Assembly (NCBI GenBank): GCA_021464525.1
Contig: JADRCO010000697.1
Span: 1-28,027, forward strand
Source of the DNA: Rhizophagus sp. LPA8_4_AMF
Lineage: Eukaryota > Glomeromycota > Glomeromycetes > Glomerales > Glomeraceae
DNA: 28,027 nt
Direction: 5' to 3'
Shown here: positions 12,498-21,497 of the stretch, piece after piece
Layout: each line of letters opens with the position of its first letter
Numbering within the stretch: the first letter of the stretch is position 1
The notes under the pieces: generated by a model
Database searches by the model: none
What the model was told of the DNA's origin: nothing
Seen by the model: the letters and a program-made list of their open reading frames with translations, nothing else
Program-made: the position numbers and the translations under genes

Positions 12498-13828
12498 TTA
12501 AATATCTGTCAGTACATCTAAAGTAGGTTAACGATTTACTCATATTGAGAGCGTTATGTTATCGAATTGTTGAGTGAATATTAAAATTCAAGTCTTGTTT
12601 TTAGAATAATACAACTTTTATTTTAATTAAAGAATTATTTTTATCGAATTATTTGATATTAATAATGCCATTATTTTACTTAAAAAATTGAAAATATCAT
12701 GAAAAATGTAAAATGAAAGAATGATGAAAAATTGAAATATATGTGTCATTTAATCTTACTAAACATTATTTAATTTTTACATATTTATTTCTTGTAATGT
12801 AAAAATTTTCAAATGAAGTTTATAATACCAGGTTTTTTTTTATAATTAAATCTTCTATGTTGTACCTCAAATGTCGATTTGCGTTTTTGCGTCAAGTGAT
12901 GACGTGATGACGTGCGTTGATACTCACTTGTCACATAAATTAAGGTATAATTGAACGTTAAATTTTTCAGTCTTAATAAATTTTTATTATTAAATAAATT
13001 TATTATCACATTGAAAAATATGTAATCCTATTATCCTAGAATATTGAATTGATTAGACTCAAACTCATGGAAAACACTTCGTTCAAAATTTCTTATAAAT
13101 TACGACAATAGATGATTTTACATAAATCAAATGAGTATATAATTTTCATGTACAATTTATTTATAGATATTATAGATTGAAAAATAAATTCACCAATAAA
13201 AAAGTATTTAGAATAGAAGGCTTGATTGTACGATACAGATCTCGCACCAGTCAATCATCTGACGCAAATCGACATGATGACATCTGATATAATACTTTAT
13301 ATAAATATATATATATATATACTTTTTTTTTAAAAAAAAAATGATAAAAAATGTTCTAAAAATTAAAACCAATTATGCAATTTAAAAGGAAGTCAAGATT
13401 TTGCATGATCGTTTAAAAAAAATTTATTCATTAAATAAGTCATTTTTTACCCAAATAAAAATTTATTTATACGTATCTGGTCTTTTGAAAAAAAAAAAAA
13501 TGATTTTAAAATAACTATCATACATTTAGTAAATCTTTAAATTACATTTCTCAATTTTAGTTTTCATATTTTCATATAGATTTAACCCTTCATAGTGTAA
13601 ATATTTATGATTTTAAGATTTATTATAATATCGTAGATTATATACTAAGTAACGAATATTCAGTATTTCTTCAATCAATTTGTTATATTAGTAATTGATT
13701 AGGAAATCTAAGCAAAAGCCAAATAATTCTCTAAATATGCTGCAACAGTTACATTAACTGAAAAAATATGGGAAAATTTATTATTACTTTGTAACTAAAA
13801 AATTAATTCATTTGATATAATACGTCTA
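12498..13828. other. Convergent intergenic spacer, AT-rich, no gene
   Basis: This lies between the sacsin-like gene (+) and the kinase/Sel1 gene (-). No coding stretch can be supported. A 13-base inverted repeat (ATGTCGATTTGCG at 12871-12883 and CGCAAATCGACAT at 13263-13275) brackets about 380 bases. An (AT)n run sits near 13303-13321. TGACGTGATGACGTG near 12898 gives two tandem TGACG half-sites, which could be chance. Confidence 0.55.
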
Positions 13829-13975
13829 AAATTCATCTAATTTATTTAATTCACCTAATTAATGTAATTCATCTAGTAATTCATTTAATACCTAATTCAT
13901 GTAATTCATCTAGCAATTCATTTAATTAACCTAATTCATAAAATTCATCTAAAACATATAATTCATCTAATTCAC
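13829..13975. repeat. Non-coding continuation of the ATTCATCTA-type repeat
   Basis: Tandem degenerate units of AATTCATCT / AATTCACCT / AATTCATTT continue without a break past the stop codon of the minus-strand kinase gene. It is the same repeat that encodes that protein's acidic tail. In the current reading frame it is closed by stops, but in the neighbouring minus-strand frame it still reads about 20 codons (GELDELYVLDEF...). Confidence 0.75.
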
Positions 13976-14216
13976 CTAAATCATTAATTCATTTAGTTCA
14001 TCTGATTCATATAATTCGTCTGAATCATATAATTCATTTACTAATTCATCTAATTCATCTAATTCATCTGACTCATCTAATTCATCTGACTCATATAATT
14101 CATCTGATTCATTTAATTCGTCCGATTCATTTAATTCGTCCGATTCATTTAATTCGTCCGATTCATTTAATTCATTTAATTCATTTAATTCATCATTTAA
14201 TTCATTTAACTCATAT
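13976..14216 (-). repeat. Coding minisatellite for the acidic NEL/NESDEL tail
   Basis: Plus-strand units such as GATTCATTTAATTCGTCC and AATTCATCT translate on the minus strand to repeated N-E-L and N-E-S-D-E-L blocks. At least three 18-base units at about 14108-14161 are nearly identical, which suggests recent expansion by slippage. The repeat forms the C-terminus of the kinase/Sel1 protein. Confidence 0.85.
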
Positions 14217-16277
14217 AATGCACTTTGATATCCCTGTTCGGCAGATTTTTTGCACCAATAAATTGCTTGTTCTATATCCATTTCATCTTTATACATCAAA
14301 GCAAGATCATATTGAGCTAAATAATTTCCTAAATCTGCAGCCTTTTTACATAATTCAAACGCCTTTTGATTATCAATACTGATTCCAATTCCATCTCTAT
14401 AACACCATCCTAAATTACATGTTCCAAGTAAATTTCCTAAATTTGCAGCTCTTTGAAATAATTCAAACGCTTTTTGTTCATCAATATAAGTTCCAATTCC
14501 ATCCATATAACAATTTCCTAGATTATACATTCCATGTGCACTTCCTAAATTTGTAGCTTTTTGATATAGTTCAAATGCTTTTTGTCTATAAATACTGGTT
14601 CCAATTCCTTTTTCATAACAATATCCTAGACTAATTATTCCTAATACATTTTCTGAATTTGCTGCATTTTGATATAATTCAAATGCTTTTTGTTTATTAA
14701 CATTAATTTCAATTCCATGATTATTAAATACTCCAAGTAATAAAACAGAATTGGAATCATTCTGATTACTTAATAACCAATCATAAATTTCTTGTGAAGC
14801 TATATCATGATTATTAAGATAATTAACAATCTTATATTTTCTCATTTCTATTTCTATATCTTCAAGAAGGAAAATTATTTCATTAACCATTGGCTCAAAG
14901 TCATTTGTAATTAGATTTGATGAAATTAAAGGTTCTATTTCTTTAATATGAATCCTACTAAAATTTTGAATAATTTGGGACATTTTCTCATGTAATGAAT
15001 TATTAATAATATTTTCAGGAACTTCATTATTTGATTTAAGTGACCGTTTACTACTTGATAATTGAATATCTGCATTATAATCATTTTGCTGAAAATCTGA
15101 AATAATTGTATTTAATCTAGTAAAAACCTGTTTGATCTTTGGACGATTATCTGGTTCATAATTCCAGCAATCTAAATATGAAATAAGCTAATAATTAATA
15201 TGTATTTTAATTTTAAGACCATATATAAAATTTAATTGTATTTACCAGTATATATTTTTATGTAATCTTCAGGTGTATTCGGAATGGGATTTTCTTTAAG
15301 ACCTTGTGATAATTCCATAGCCAAATTAACATCATGTGGCTTATTACAAAAAGGTGGCTGGCCACTAGATATTTCCCATAAGAGTATGCCAATACTGTAA
15401 ACATCGCTCTTTTTGCTCAATGAATTTAATTGTATTTGATTGTTAATATCTCTAAATATTTGTGGGTCAACATAAGTAACATTTTCAAATAATTTTGATT
15501 GAATATTGGATAATTCTTCAATCATATTTGATAATCCCAAATCAGTCAATTTGACGATATTTTTATGAATTAATATATTATTAGAGTGCTATTATTAATT
15601 GCAATAAATAAAATAAATAATTGTATTAAATATATATATACTTACATTTTAATAAACTTTAAACACATAAATAACTTACCAAACCACGATGCACAATTTC
15701 TTTATCATGTAAGTATGATATAGCATTAGCTAACTGAAGTGCCAAATTTAACTTATTATTCCAAGTGAGATTTTCAAACCGTTCACTTAGATATTTTCGA
15801 AGGGTACCACTATCTGCATATTCCATCACTAACAAATATTTATCGTTTTCTTTCGATAGAAATAATTATTTTAGATTTTTTTTTCATTTTAATATAATTA
15901 GAGATTTAAAATATTCATAGTAATACCTGTTGTAATGCCATAAAAACGAATAATATTCTCATGGAAATCTATTTCATGTTGAAGTTTAAGCTAAATCATA
16001 AATAAAAATTATAAATTAGAAATATAATATATTGTAAAGACAGAAATATTTTATTTATTACTTCATTAACAATTTCTTTCGCTACGATATTAAAATTAAA
16101 AAAAGTTTTCAATGCTAAGTAATTATGAGAATTTTTCCAGTTTGCACGATAGACTTTTCCAAAACTACCAAAACCAATTTCTTGAATATGATTAAAATGT
16201 TTGTAGTCATAATATTTAATTTGTTTTTTCGTTATAGATTTTTCAATCCAATTAATCCACTTATTTGAATTACCCAT
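13976..16277 (-). CDS. Kinase-like (TKL type, HRG variant) plus Sel1-repeat protein with acidic repeat tail (5 exons)
   Basis: Exons on the minus strand: 16277-16062, 15990-15927, 15849-15680, 15588-15246, 15171-13976. They are all GT-AG and total 1989 bases (662 residues, TAG stop). Kinase domain about 25-300: glycine loop IGFGSFGKV (34-42), ATP-site ALK Lys57, probable helix-C Glu72, Asn154, D-L-G at 166-168, then SDVYSIGILLWEISSG and CWNYEPDNRP. The catalytic-loop motif is H147-R148-G149, not HRD, so it is probably catalytically impaired. From about 405 to 580 come about five Sel1-like repeats (KAFELYQ-A-NLG...LG-CY-GIG), which form scaffolds in known proteins. The last 80 residues are NESDEL-type acidic repeats. 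The start MGNSNKW at 16277 fits the domain; an in-frame ATG at 16445 would add 56 basic residues. No neighbour suggests its partner. Confidence 0.88.
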
Positions 16278-16512
16278 AGCTTTAATTTCAGTGTTGTTGT
16301 ACATCCTAGATATTGTTTTAAGTACAGAAAATTTTTTACGTGAAAAAAAGAATTTTGTATTATTTATAGAAATTCGTGTAACACATGGAACAAAAAGTCT
16401 CATGCTCATACAGAATACAGATGGAAAAGGACAAACGATTTGCATACTTCAGACCACACCTACAACATATATTTTTTATTACTAATACCGTCAAGAAACG
16501 ACGAGCCCTTCC

Positions 16513-16520
16513 CTTTTATA
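16513..16520 (-). promoter_or_regulatory. Putative TATA box for the kinase/Sel1 gene
   Basis: On the minus strand the sequence reads CTATAAAAGGGAAGG, a good TATA match. It lies about 235 bases before the preferred ATG (16277) and about 70 bases before the upstream in-frame ATG (16445). The position therefore bears on which start is used. Confidence 0.4.
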
Positions 16521-16779
16521 GCTTATTCAGGTTGACTTTTTTGGTTGTCTCTACCGAAAAGCATTTTTGTACTGTATTCTTTCGAAAGATATGCAGAACT
16601 AACGATTTCGGTAAAGGAATATCGTATGCGATCACACATAACCTATCATCTTTATTGCGCATTTCAGATGACCATCCACATGACCCTTAAGGAAAAAAGG
16701 TATTTTTTGTGGCAAGTGATGTATGTTTTTATGTCACACAGGAAATGTCGGTGATTTTAAACTTTGCAATCACTTATAG

Positions 16780-16840
16780 TTTGATAATAAGTCGCGAGAT
16801 TTCAGCTGATGCTGCGATTGATTAGTGATTTATTATCAAA
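16780..16840. repeat. 11-bp inverted repeat in the divergent promoter region
   Basis: TTTGATAATAA at 16780-16790 is matched by TTATTATCAAA at 16830-16840, a perfect inverted repeat with a 39-base loop. It lies between the divergent kinase/Sel1 gene and the gene starting at 17024. It could be a hairpin or a pair of binding sites, or chance in AT-rich DNA. Confidence 0.4.
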
Positions 16841-16972
16841 TAAATCAAAGTAAACACAATATTACTCTTTAAAGTTTCTCCCTGCTATCAAATATTATTT
16901 TAAAGGTGAGATTTATAGTAGTATTCAAGTGACGGACAGTGAAGGACTATTAGTTAGTTGATCTGTGTTACC

Positions 16973-16980
16973 TATAAAAA
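16973..16980 (+). promoter_or_regulatory. TATA box of the gene at 17024
   Basis: TATAAAAA within CCTATAAAAAAGCG lies 44-51 bases upstream of the ATG at 17024. It is followed by a pyrimidine-rich stretch (TCATCTTTCTTCTTCTG) just before the start codon, a typical fungal core-promoter layout. Confidence 0.55.
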
Positions 16981-17023
16981 AGCGAAAAAAAACTAATTTC
17001 GTGCGTCATCTTTCTTCTTCTGT

Positions 17024-17413
17024 ATGTACCTTAGAACGATGAAAACAGACGATAAAATGAAGTTTGCTGGTTCGTTTTCGTACTTACCCAACAACGATAG
17101 TATCTATTGCGTGGACTTAGGAGGGAATGTGGTCCTACGCATACAAACAATATTTTCGCCAAACGCTCGCCTCTACTTCACCGATGCAAATAACCCTCCT
17201 AATAACATACCAATCCCGCCTGGGATTGTTGTCACGGACACAACAAGAAATGTTATCTTACCTCTAGCCCAATTTCAACCACTTGGTTATTATTTATTAA
17301 CTTGGCATTACAGCTACGAAATAACCTACAATAATCAAGTAGTTGTTATGCTAACAAATCAAGAACAACAATCTGTTCAAGTTGGCGACGGACTAGCACA
17401 TTTTATTGATTAA
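17024..17413 (+). CDS. Intronless protein of unknown function, 129 aa, probably beta-rich
   Basis: One open frame from ATG 17024 to TAA 17413; ATGs at 17039 and 17057 are alternative starts. I do not recognise the family. The protein begins with a short basic stretch, has no clear signal peptide or membrane segment, and contains alternating hydrophobic strands with many Asn, Pro and Thr. Examples are GSFSYLPNNDSIYCVDLGGN, PPNNIPIPPG and the final LTNQEQQSVQVGDG. This pattern suggests a compact beta fold, possibly of binding type; that is inference. The coding base use is less AT-rich than the surroundings, the frame is clean, and it has a TATA box upstream and AATAAA downstream, so I judge it a live gene. 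It is transcribed divergently from the kinase/Sel1 gene. Confidence 0.8.
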   Translation: MYLRTMKTDDKMKFAGSFSYLPNNDSIYCVDLGGNVVLRIQTIFSPNARLYFTDANNPPNNIPIPPGIVVTDTTRNVILPLAQFQPLGYYLLTWHYSYEITYNNQVVVMLTNQEQQSVQVGDGLAHFID

Positions 17414-17528
17414 TCAATTTCGCTTAACAGTCTATTATTATTAATATTTTTTAACAAAATGGATTGTATGAATGATGTATTAATGATAATTTACAAATTT
17501 TTTAATTTTATATAATTATTTATGCAAT

Positions 17529-17534
17529 AATAAA
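17529..17534 (+). terminator. AATAAA polyadenylation signal for the gene at 17024
   Basis: AATAAA occurs 116 bases after the stop codon, inside AT-rich 3' DNA. Confidence 0.5.
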
Positions 17535-17683
17535 GCAAATTATGAAAGTCATTTAATGGCACAGCAAAAAATTTATTGGTTAAATTCATTCTATGCGATA
17601 TGAAAATATGATAAAGGAGCCGGCAAAAAATAAAATAAAGATAAAATGTAAAAAAGATGTTGGATTAGCGGATGTTTCAAGGG

Positions 17684-17757
17684 AGGCCCCTAGAGGCCTA
17701 GACCATAAGATGGCAGTTCCTTCCCGTTACTCCGTATTACCTGGTCCCTAAAGGACC
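17684..17757. repeat. Two short GC-rich palindromes
   Basis: AGGCCCCTAGAGGCCT (17684-17699) and GGTCCCTAAAGGACC (17743-17757) are near-perfect palindromes 43 bases apart, in a locally GC-rich patch. Their CTAG-centred, GGTC/CCT-rich style resembles the repeats at 19149 and 20187, but they are not the same unit. Confidence 0.45.
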
Positions 17758-17830
17758 TCTATCTAAGTTTTCGTTGTTTTTACTATCTATCCATAAACCC
17801 CAAGTGCATGAATTTCCATCGCTATGTGGT

Positions 17831-17959
17831 TCAGAACATCATCTCTGAAGTAAATTTTTTTTCGTCCCTTATTTGGTCGAAAAGTTGTTTAAATTGGGTC
17901 CAGATGGTTAAGCTAATACCTCTGAATGTTATTGGACCTGAACTTGCAAATATAGCGAA
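17831..17959 (-). pseudogene. Short coding-looking remnant, 42 codons
   Basis: Open between stops on the minus strand. It contains SGPITFRGISLTIWTQF and then KQLFDQIRDEKKF, ending at a TGA (17833-17831). There is no ATG at the front. It lies downstream, on the same strand, of the broken coiled-coil ORF at 18540-18121 and may belong to the same decayed gene or insert. Family unknown. Confidence 0.3.
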
Positions 17960-18120
17960 TTATAAGTTACATTCCGGCTTACAGAATTTCCATTTCTCTT
18001 TTTCAACTTTTTGAGACCAGCTAGGCAAGAAAACATATAAATCGGATGATCATAGTACAATTTTAATTAGTCATCATTAGGTTATGAGATTTTTGAATTA
18101 CGAACTTGCATGTGTTTGGT

Positions 18121-18540
18121 TTATTGGCTAGCCACACTCAGCTGATCAGTTTCGAATGGCTGAATTCTTCGGGTAACAACATAATGACGAATCATTTCAT
18201 TCTAGAGAGATTCAATCGAAGCATTGATAGAGTAAATTTCAGACTAAATTCTGCCAAAATTATTATGGCAGGTTTCTTCGATGGCATTAAGTCTGGCAGT
18301 TATGTTGTTAAACATCGATAAGATTTTCTGCGCCTCCGTGGCGTAGACTGCATCACGTGAATTAATTTTTTCAATTTCATTGGCAATTTTAGTGACACAT
18401 GCAGAGATCTCATTGGAGATTTTTTGTTTGAGATAATGCGCGATCCCTATGAATATCGCTGAGCTGAAGAGTAAAAAATCAGCGGATAAGGTCAAAAGTG
18501 GCATGCTTTCCGAAGAGTAGAATGATTTTAAACTGGACAT
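18121..18540 (-). pseudogene. Membrane plus coiled-coil ORF interrupted by two in-frame TAG codons
   Basis: From ATG 18540 the frame runs 98 codons to TAG (18246-18244), continues open for 13 codons to a second TAG (18204-18202), then 26 more codons to TAA at 18123-18121. The uninterrupted length would be 139 codons. Residues about 14-36 form a hydrophobic segment (LLTLSADFLLFSSAIFIGIA), likely a membrane span. The rest is helical with coiled-coil spacing (KISNEISACVTKIANEIEKI), and this spacing continues through both TAGs (SEIYSINASIESL). Both stops sit where Glu or Gln would suit the helix, so single-base nonsense changes are the simplest reading. The first 98 codons alone could still make a product. 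The family is not recognised. Confidence 0.5.
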
Positions 18541-19148
18541 GATTAGTTAAACAATACGATGAGTAGTAAAATTTATTAAATGCGTTTATTGATGGGTCAA
18601 TGTTTGACTCGTAAGAATTTTTTAGATAATAACAGTCAAAGCCTCAAAGGTTTTCGCAAATGTGTTGAAATCAAGGCTCTTTTTTACTTTTTTCCTACGG
18701 TACATGGAAGTAAGAATTTAACCGGATCATTTAAAAATTACATTATTTTATTCGCTTCAAAGTGGGCTTAACTAACAACAAGTGTCATAGAGACAATTAG
18801 ACGAATTAAAAAATGATGATTCGTTATGTATAATGAATGCTATTGCCCCTTTTGATTGAATATGCAGGCTGATCGAGACTTGTGATGCAGGATCCGCAAA
18901 ATGGAGACCAAAATACATGCCGAGTAAAAATCATGACACAAGTACGCCAAATGTTTTATTGGTCAGGTTTATTAATAAACTGTAATGTGTAAAATATATA
19001 CCAGAACTTTCGAGCAAAAATCATGACGAAAGCAACAGGTTTATTAATAGATTCTCTAAAAATAAACGTATAACACAAATGGATCATATGATCTGGTCAT
19101 ATGATTTTTAACGACAGAAATTTTACAGATGTTTTTTTATTGAGCGTC
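18541..19148. repeat. Non-coding interval with a small direct repeat
   Basis: No gene is supported. CGAG(T/C)AAAAATCATGAC occurs at 18921-18937 and 19011-19027. Each copy is followed by CAGGTTTATTAATA (18964-18977 and 19036-19049), a diverged direct duplication. AAAAATCATGACGAAAG also recurs at about 21971, next to a hairpin repeat. Confidence 0.45.
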
Positions 19149-20255
19149 CTTATCCTAGACCCTAGTTCAGGATTCTTATCCTAGACTCCCGGGGTTCAGG
19201 CCTCTTGTCCTAGACCCTCCTTAAATATGATTGGTTTAATCAGCCACTGAAATCCATTGAACAAGACTTATAATTGCGTAACATTTATCAGAAAATTTTT
19301 CAAATATACCATAACAGATAAATACACGCGTAACATTTATCTTAGAAAAATTTTTTTTCTATAATATACGCTAATACGCCCGTACCATTTATCTTAGATA
19401 AATTTTTTTTGCTAATATGCGCGTAACATTTAGGAAAATTTTCAAGATTTTTCACACTACACGCATATAATATTGTTATTGTGTATCGCGTAACATCTAT
19501 CTTAATTTTTTTATTGTAGAAATATTTCAGGAATTTTTTATGACAAAAAAATGATGTAAAATAAACCAAACCAATTATTAGAAATATTTATCAAATAATA
19601 CAAATATTTGACAACTGGGTAAAGAATTATTTATTTTATTTTTCATTTTCTCTCCTTACAAAATAACCTTGTATTAAAAAAAATACCATTATTAAAATGA
19701 AAATAACTTCACAAATTTCCATTAAAGGTTTGTAAATAAGAGTATTCAAACAATTTTATTTTTAACCCATCAACCAAAGCTAATTAATTTAATCAAAGTG
19801 CTAAAATTATACTGTGAATATCTACAAAAAATATGTACATGTTAGTAAAATCACAAACTTAAAAGAAGTTTCAAATAATACATAATAATTCAATGCAATA
19901 CTCAAAGAAACCGGAATAAACTTACCTATTGCAAGTGTTAAAGCGTAACTGTTAAAGAACACTGTGTATTTATAAAATATAAAAAGTTTTTTTTGTTGTT
20001 CTCATAAACACTATTATGAAAATAATGGTAATAAAAAATAATTTGTGTAAAAAGAAGAGTATAAAAGAAAAAAACCAAACGAAAGAGTAGTGTAAGAAAG
20101 AGAGAGCGTTTATTTCGTGTGAAAAGAAAAATGGTGTAAAACTGTAAATAAACAAATGGGGCTGATAATGTTCAGCTGTGCCACAAGGTCTAGAATAAGG
20201 GGTCTGGACCCCCCAGGTCTAGGATAAGAAGCCTAGATCCCCGGTCTAGGTTAAG
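19149..20255. mobile_element. Foldback/MITE-like element with ~69-bp three-unit inverted arms
   Basis: The left arm 19149-19216 holds three copies of CTTATCCTAGACC at offsets 0, 26 and 55. The right arm 20187-20255, read in reverse complement, holds the same three at offsets 0, 27 and 56, with similar G/C-rich linkers. The two arms therefore form terminal inverted repeats around about 970 bases of AT-rich DNA with no transposase or other gene. No clear target-site duplication is visible; both flanks have T-runs, which makes one hard to judge. A non-autonomous foldback transposon is the likeliest reading. Confidence 0.6.
19274..19515 (+). repeat. Iterated CGCGTAACATTTATC motif
   Basis: About five copies of (A/G)CGCGTAACATTTATCTTAG or close variants start near 19274, 19324, 19374, 19415 and 19486. 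Most are followed by AAAATTTTTT. Spacing is about 40-70 bases. They lie inside the foldback element, as subterminal repeats often do. Confidence 0.55.
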
Positions 20256-20618
20256 TTTTCTCTTTTTTATTATTACAATATAGCCTGGATAACACGAAAA
20301 ACAAGTATAAATCATCATGCTTCATTATGCTACTGATTCTCATTATTATTCACCAAATCACCTCCACTCCTCTTTTTAACTAAAGTGAATTGATCGCAGT
20401 AGTTTGTGAATTAATTGCACTTACGAAAGATTTAATACTCGCAAAGAGAGAATTAATATCCTCAGAGAGTTTGGAGTGTTTCATTAGTGTGCATTGATGC
20501 TCGTTGAATGTAACCGTTGTTGTTCCAACTCCATACTACAATCCTTATAAGTAGTTTGGCCCAGGATAATTTCGTGTGTTCAGCTTTGATATTATCACTT
20601 TACTTTTTACCTTTCTCT
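20256..20618. other. Intergenic DNA, no gene seen
   Basis: This lies between the foldback element and the 3' end of the histidine-triad-like ORF. No coding or repeat structure is supported. Confidence 0.4.
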
Positions 20619-21182
20619 TCATCCCTCCCAAGTTTCGTTATCAAAATATAAATGAACATGCGCATGACATGCCTGCGCATACTTATCCCGTGATTGACCA
20701 GTTTCCCATCGACCATAATTAAATGCTATAGAATGGAAACTCAAGCGTTGCCTTTGTTCCAACAAGTCTGTCCAGAAATTGTTGTTCTTCACCAGCGTTT
20801 CATTATCAAAGTGATTACAATTCTCTTTGCCTTTATTAGAATAGGGCAACATTAGCAATTCCCTAATAGACTCCCGTCGCAATAACACAATATAATTTTC
20901 TGTAGACAGGTCTCGAATGATAAGCTTTGTAGCAAAATAATAATCAAGTTGTTTCCGACCATCCCGTGTCATTACATTTCCCGTGCATGTTAACGTAGGA
21001 TGGTCATACTCTACAGAAAAATTAATAGACTGATTAGCACTATATGGTCCCCTATGAGGGCATTGAATATTGCACAAACATCGAGAAATTGTACACTTAC
21101 TACAGTTTTGATGTTGGGTTGTATAATGTTTTTTTGTACAACGAGTATATGCTTTTTCCTTTTCGATTTCCTTATAATCCAC
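20619..21182 (-). CDS. ORF with Cys/His-rich N-terminus and C-terminal histidine-triad-like motif
   Basis: This 187-codon frame opens just after a TGA at 21192 and first meets a GTG at 21182. It has no ATG near its front, so it is probably the downstream part of a longer, frameshifted gene. Residues about 18-43 are rich in Cys and His (HQNCSKCTISRCLCNIQCP), a possible zinc site. Near the end, ACHAHVHLYF matches the H-x-H-x-H-x-x pattern (x hydrophobic) of the HIT superfamily, preceded by NYGRWETGQS, which resembles the HIT glycine/glutamine approach. HIT proteins are nucleotide hydrolases or transferases. The motif alone does not prove it here, and the N-terminal half does not look like a standard HIT domain. 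The upstream ORF (21418-21182) ends exactly here, one base out of frame. Confidence 0.5.
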   Translation of the reverse strand: MDYKEIEKEKAYTRCTKKHYTTQHQNCSKCTISRCLCNIQCPHRGPYSANQSINFSVEYDHPTLTCTGNVMTRDGRKQLDYYFATKLIIRDLSTENYIVLLRRESIRELLMLPYSNKGKENCNHFDNETLVKNNNFWTDLLEQRQRLSFHSIAFNYGRWETGQSRDKYAQACHAHVHLYFDNETWEG

Positions 21183-21418
21183 TACTCTTCTTCAGACGGG
21201 ATTTCACTCCGTGTGGTTGAAACGTATCTTCTCGCGATTCTAACCGCTTCACTAAAATTGGGGTTGATACGGAGATAACGATCATACCACGCCACAGGGT
21301 ATAGACAAATTCGGAATTCCGCAGAATCTTGTAAAAACTTAACTTCCATGCGGAATGCTTGCGTTAATTTTGGTTGTGCATCAATGGCATCTAGTAGGGC
21401 AGTAGATGCTTCCGCCAT
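21182..21418 (-). CDS. Helical ORF upstream of the histidine-triad-like ORF, 78 aa
   Basis: ATG 21418 to TAG 21184-21182. It is alpha-helical in character (MAEASTALLDAIDAQPKLTQ, then EAVRIARRYVSTTRSEIPSE). It overlaps the next ORF by the G of its stop. A -1 shift at GAG-TAG-TGG would fuse the two into one protein of about 265 residues. I found no GT-AG intron that would join them. Either one gene is broken by an indel, or two overlapping ORFs are real; the first is more usual in this decayed region. Family unknown. Confidence 0.4.
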   Translation of the reverse strand: MAEASTALLDAIDAQPKLTQAFRMEVKFLQDSAEFRICLYPVAWYDRYLRINPNFSEAVRIARRYVSTTRSEIPSEEE

Positions 21419-21497
21419 CCTCTCTGGGAGTGAGATTTGTAGTTAGCGTAAAATAAGGCATTTCAGAAATATCTGGACCTACTATATCTATAGGCAT
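21381..21497 (-). pseudogene. Small overlapping ORF at the front of the same chain, 38 aa
   Basis: ATG 21497 to TGA 21383-21381, reading MPIDIVGPDISEMPYFTLTT and then NLTPREDGG. It overlaps the start of the 78-codon ORF by 38 bases. It is in the same frame as the 187-codon ORF two steps on, so two opposite one-base indels would explain the whole chain as one original gene. The composition looks coding rather than random. It could instead be a short upstream ORF. Confidence 0.3.

Noticed and set aside
13829-14216. CRISPR-like appearance of regularly repeated units
   Set aside because: Units are contiguous and degenerate with no spacers; it is a coding minisatellite in a eukaryote.
16291-16754. 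Overlapping plus-strand ORFs of 64-101 codons
   Set aside because: They lie opposite the kinase first exon and its upstream region, have no splice or domain support, and read as shadows.
17808-18014. 68-codon plus-strand ORF
   Set aside because: No recognisable features; the opposite strand looks more coding.
20161-20255. CTAG-rich repeat as a possible restriction-site or telomere-like array
   Set aside because: It is better explained as the right arm of the foldback element, since it matches 19149-19216 in reverse complement.
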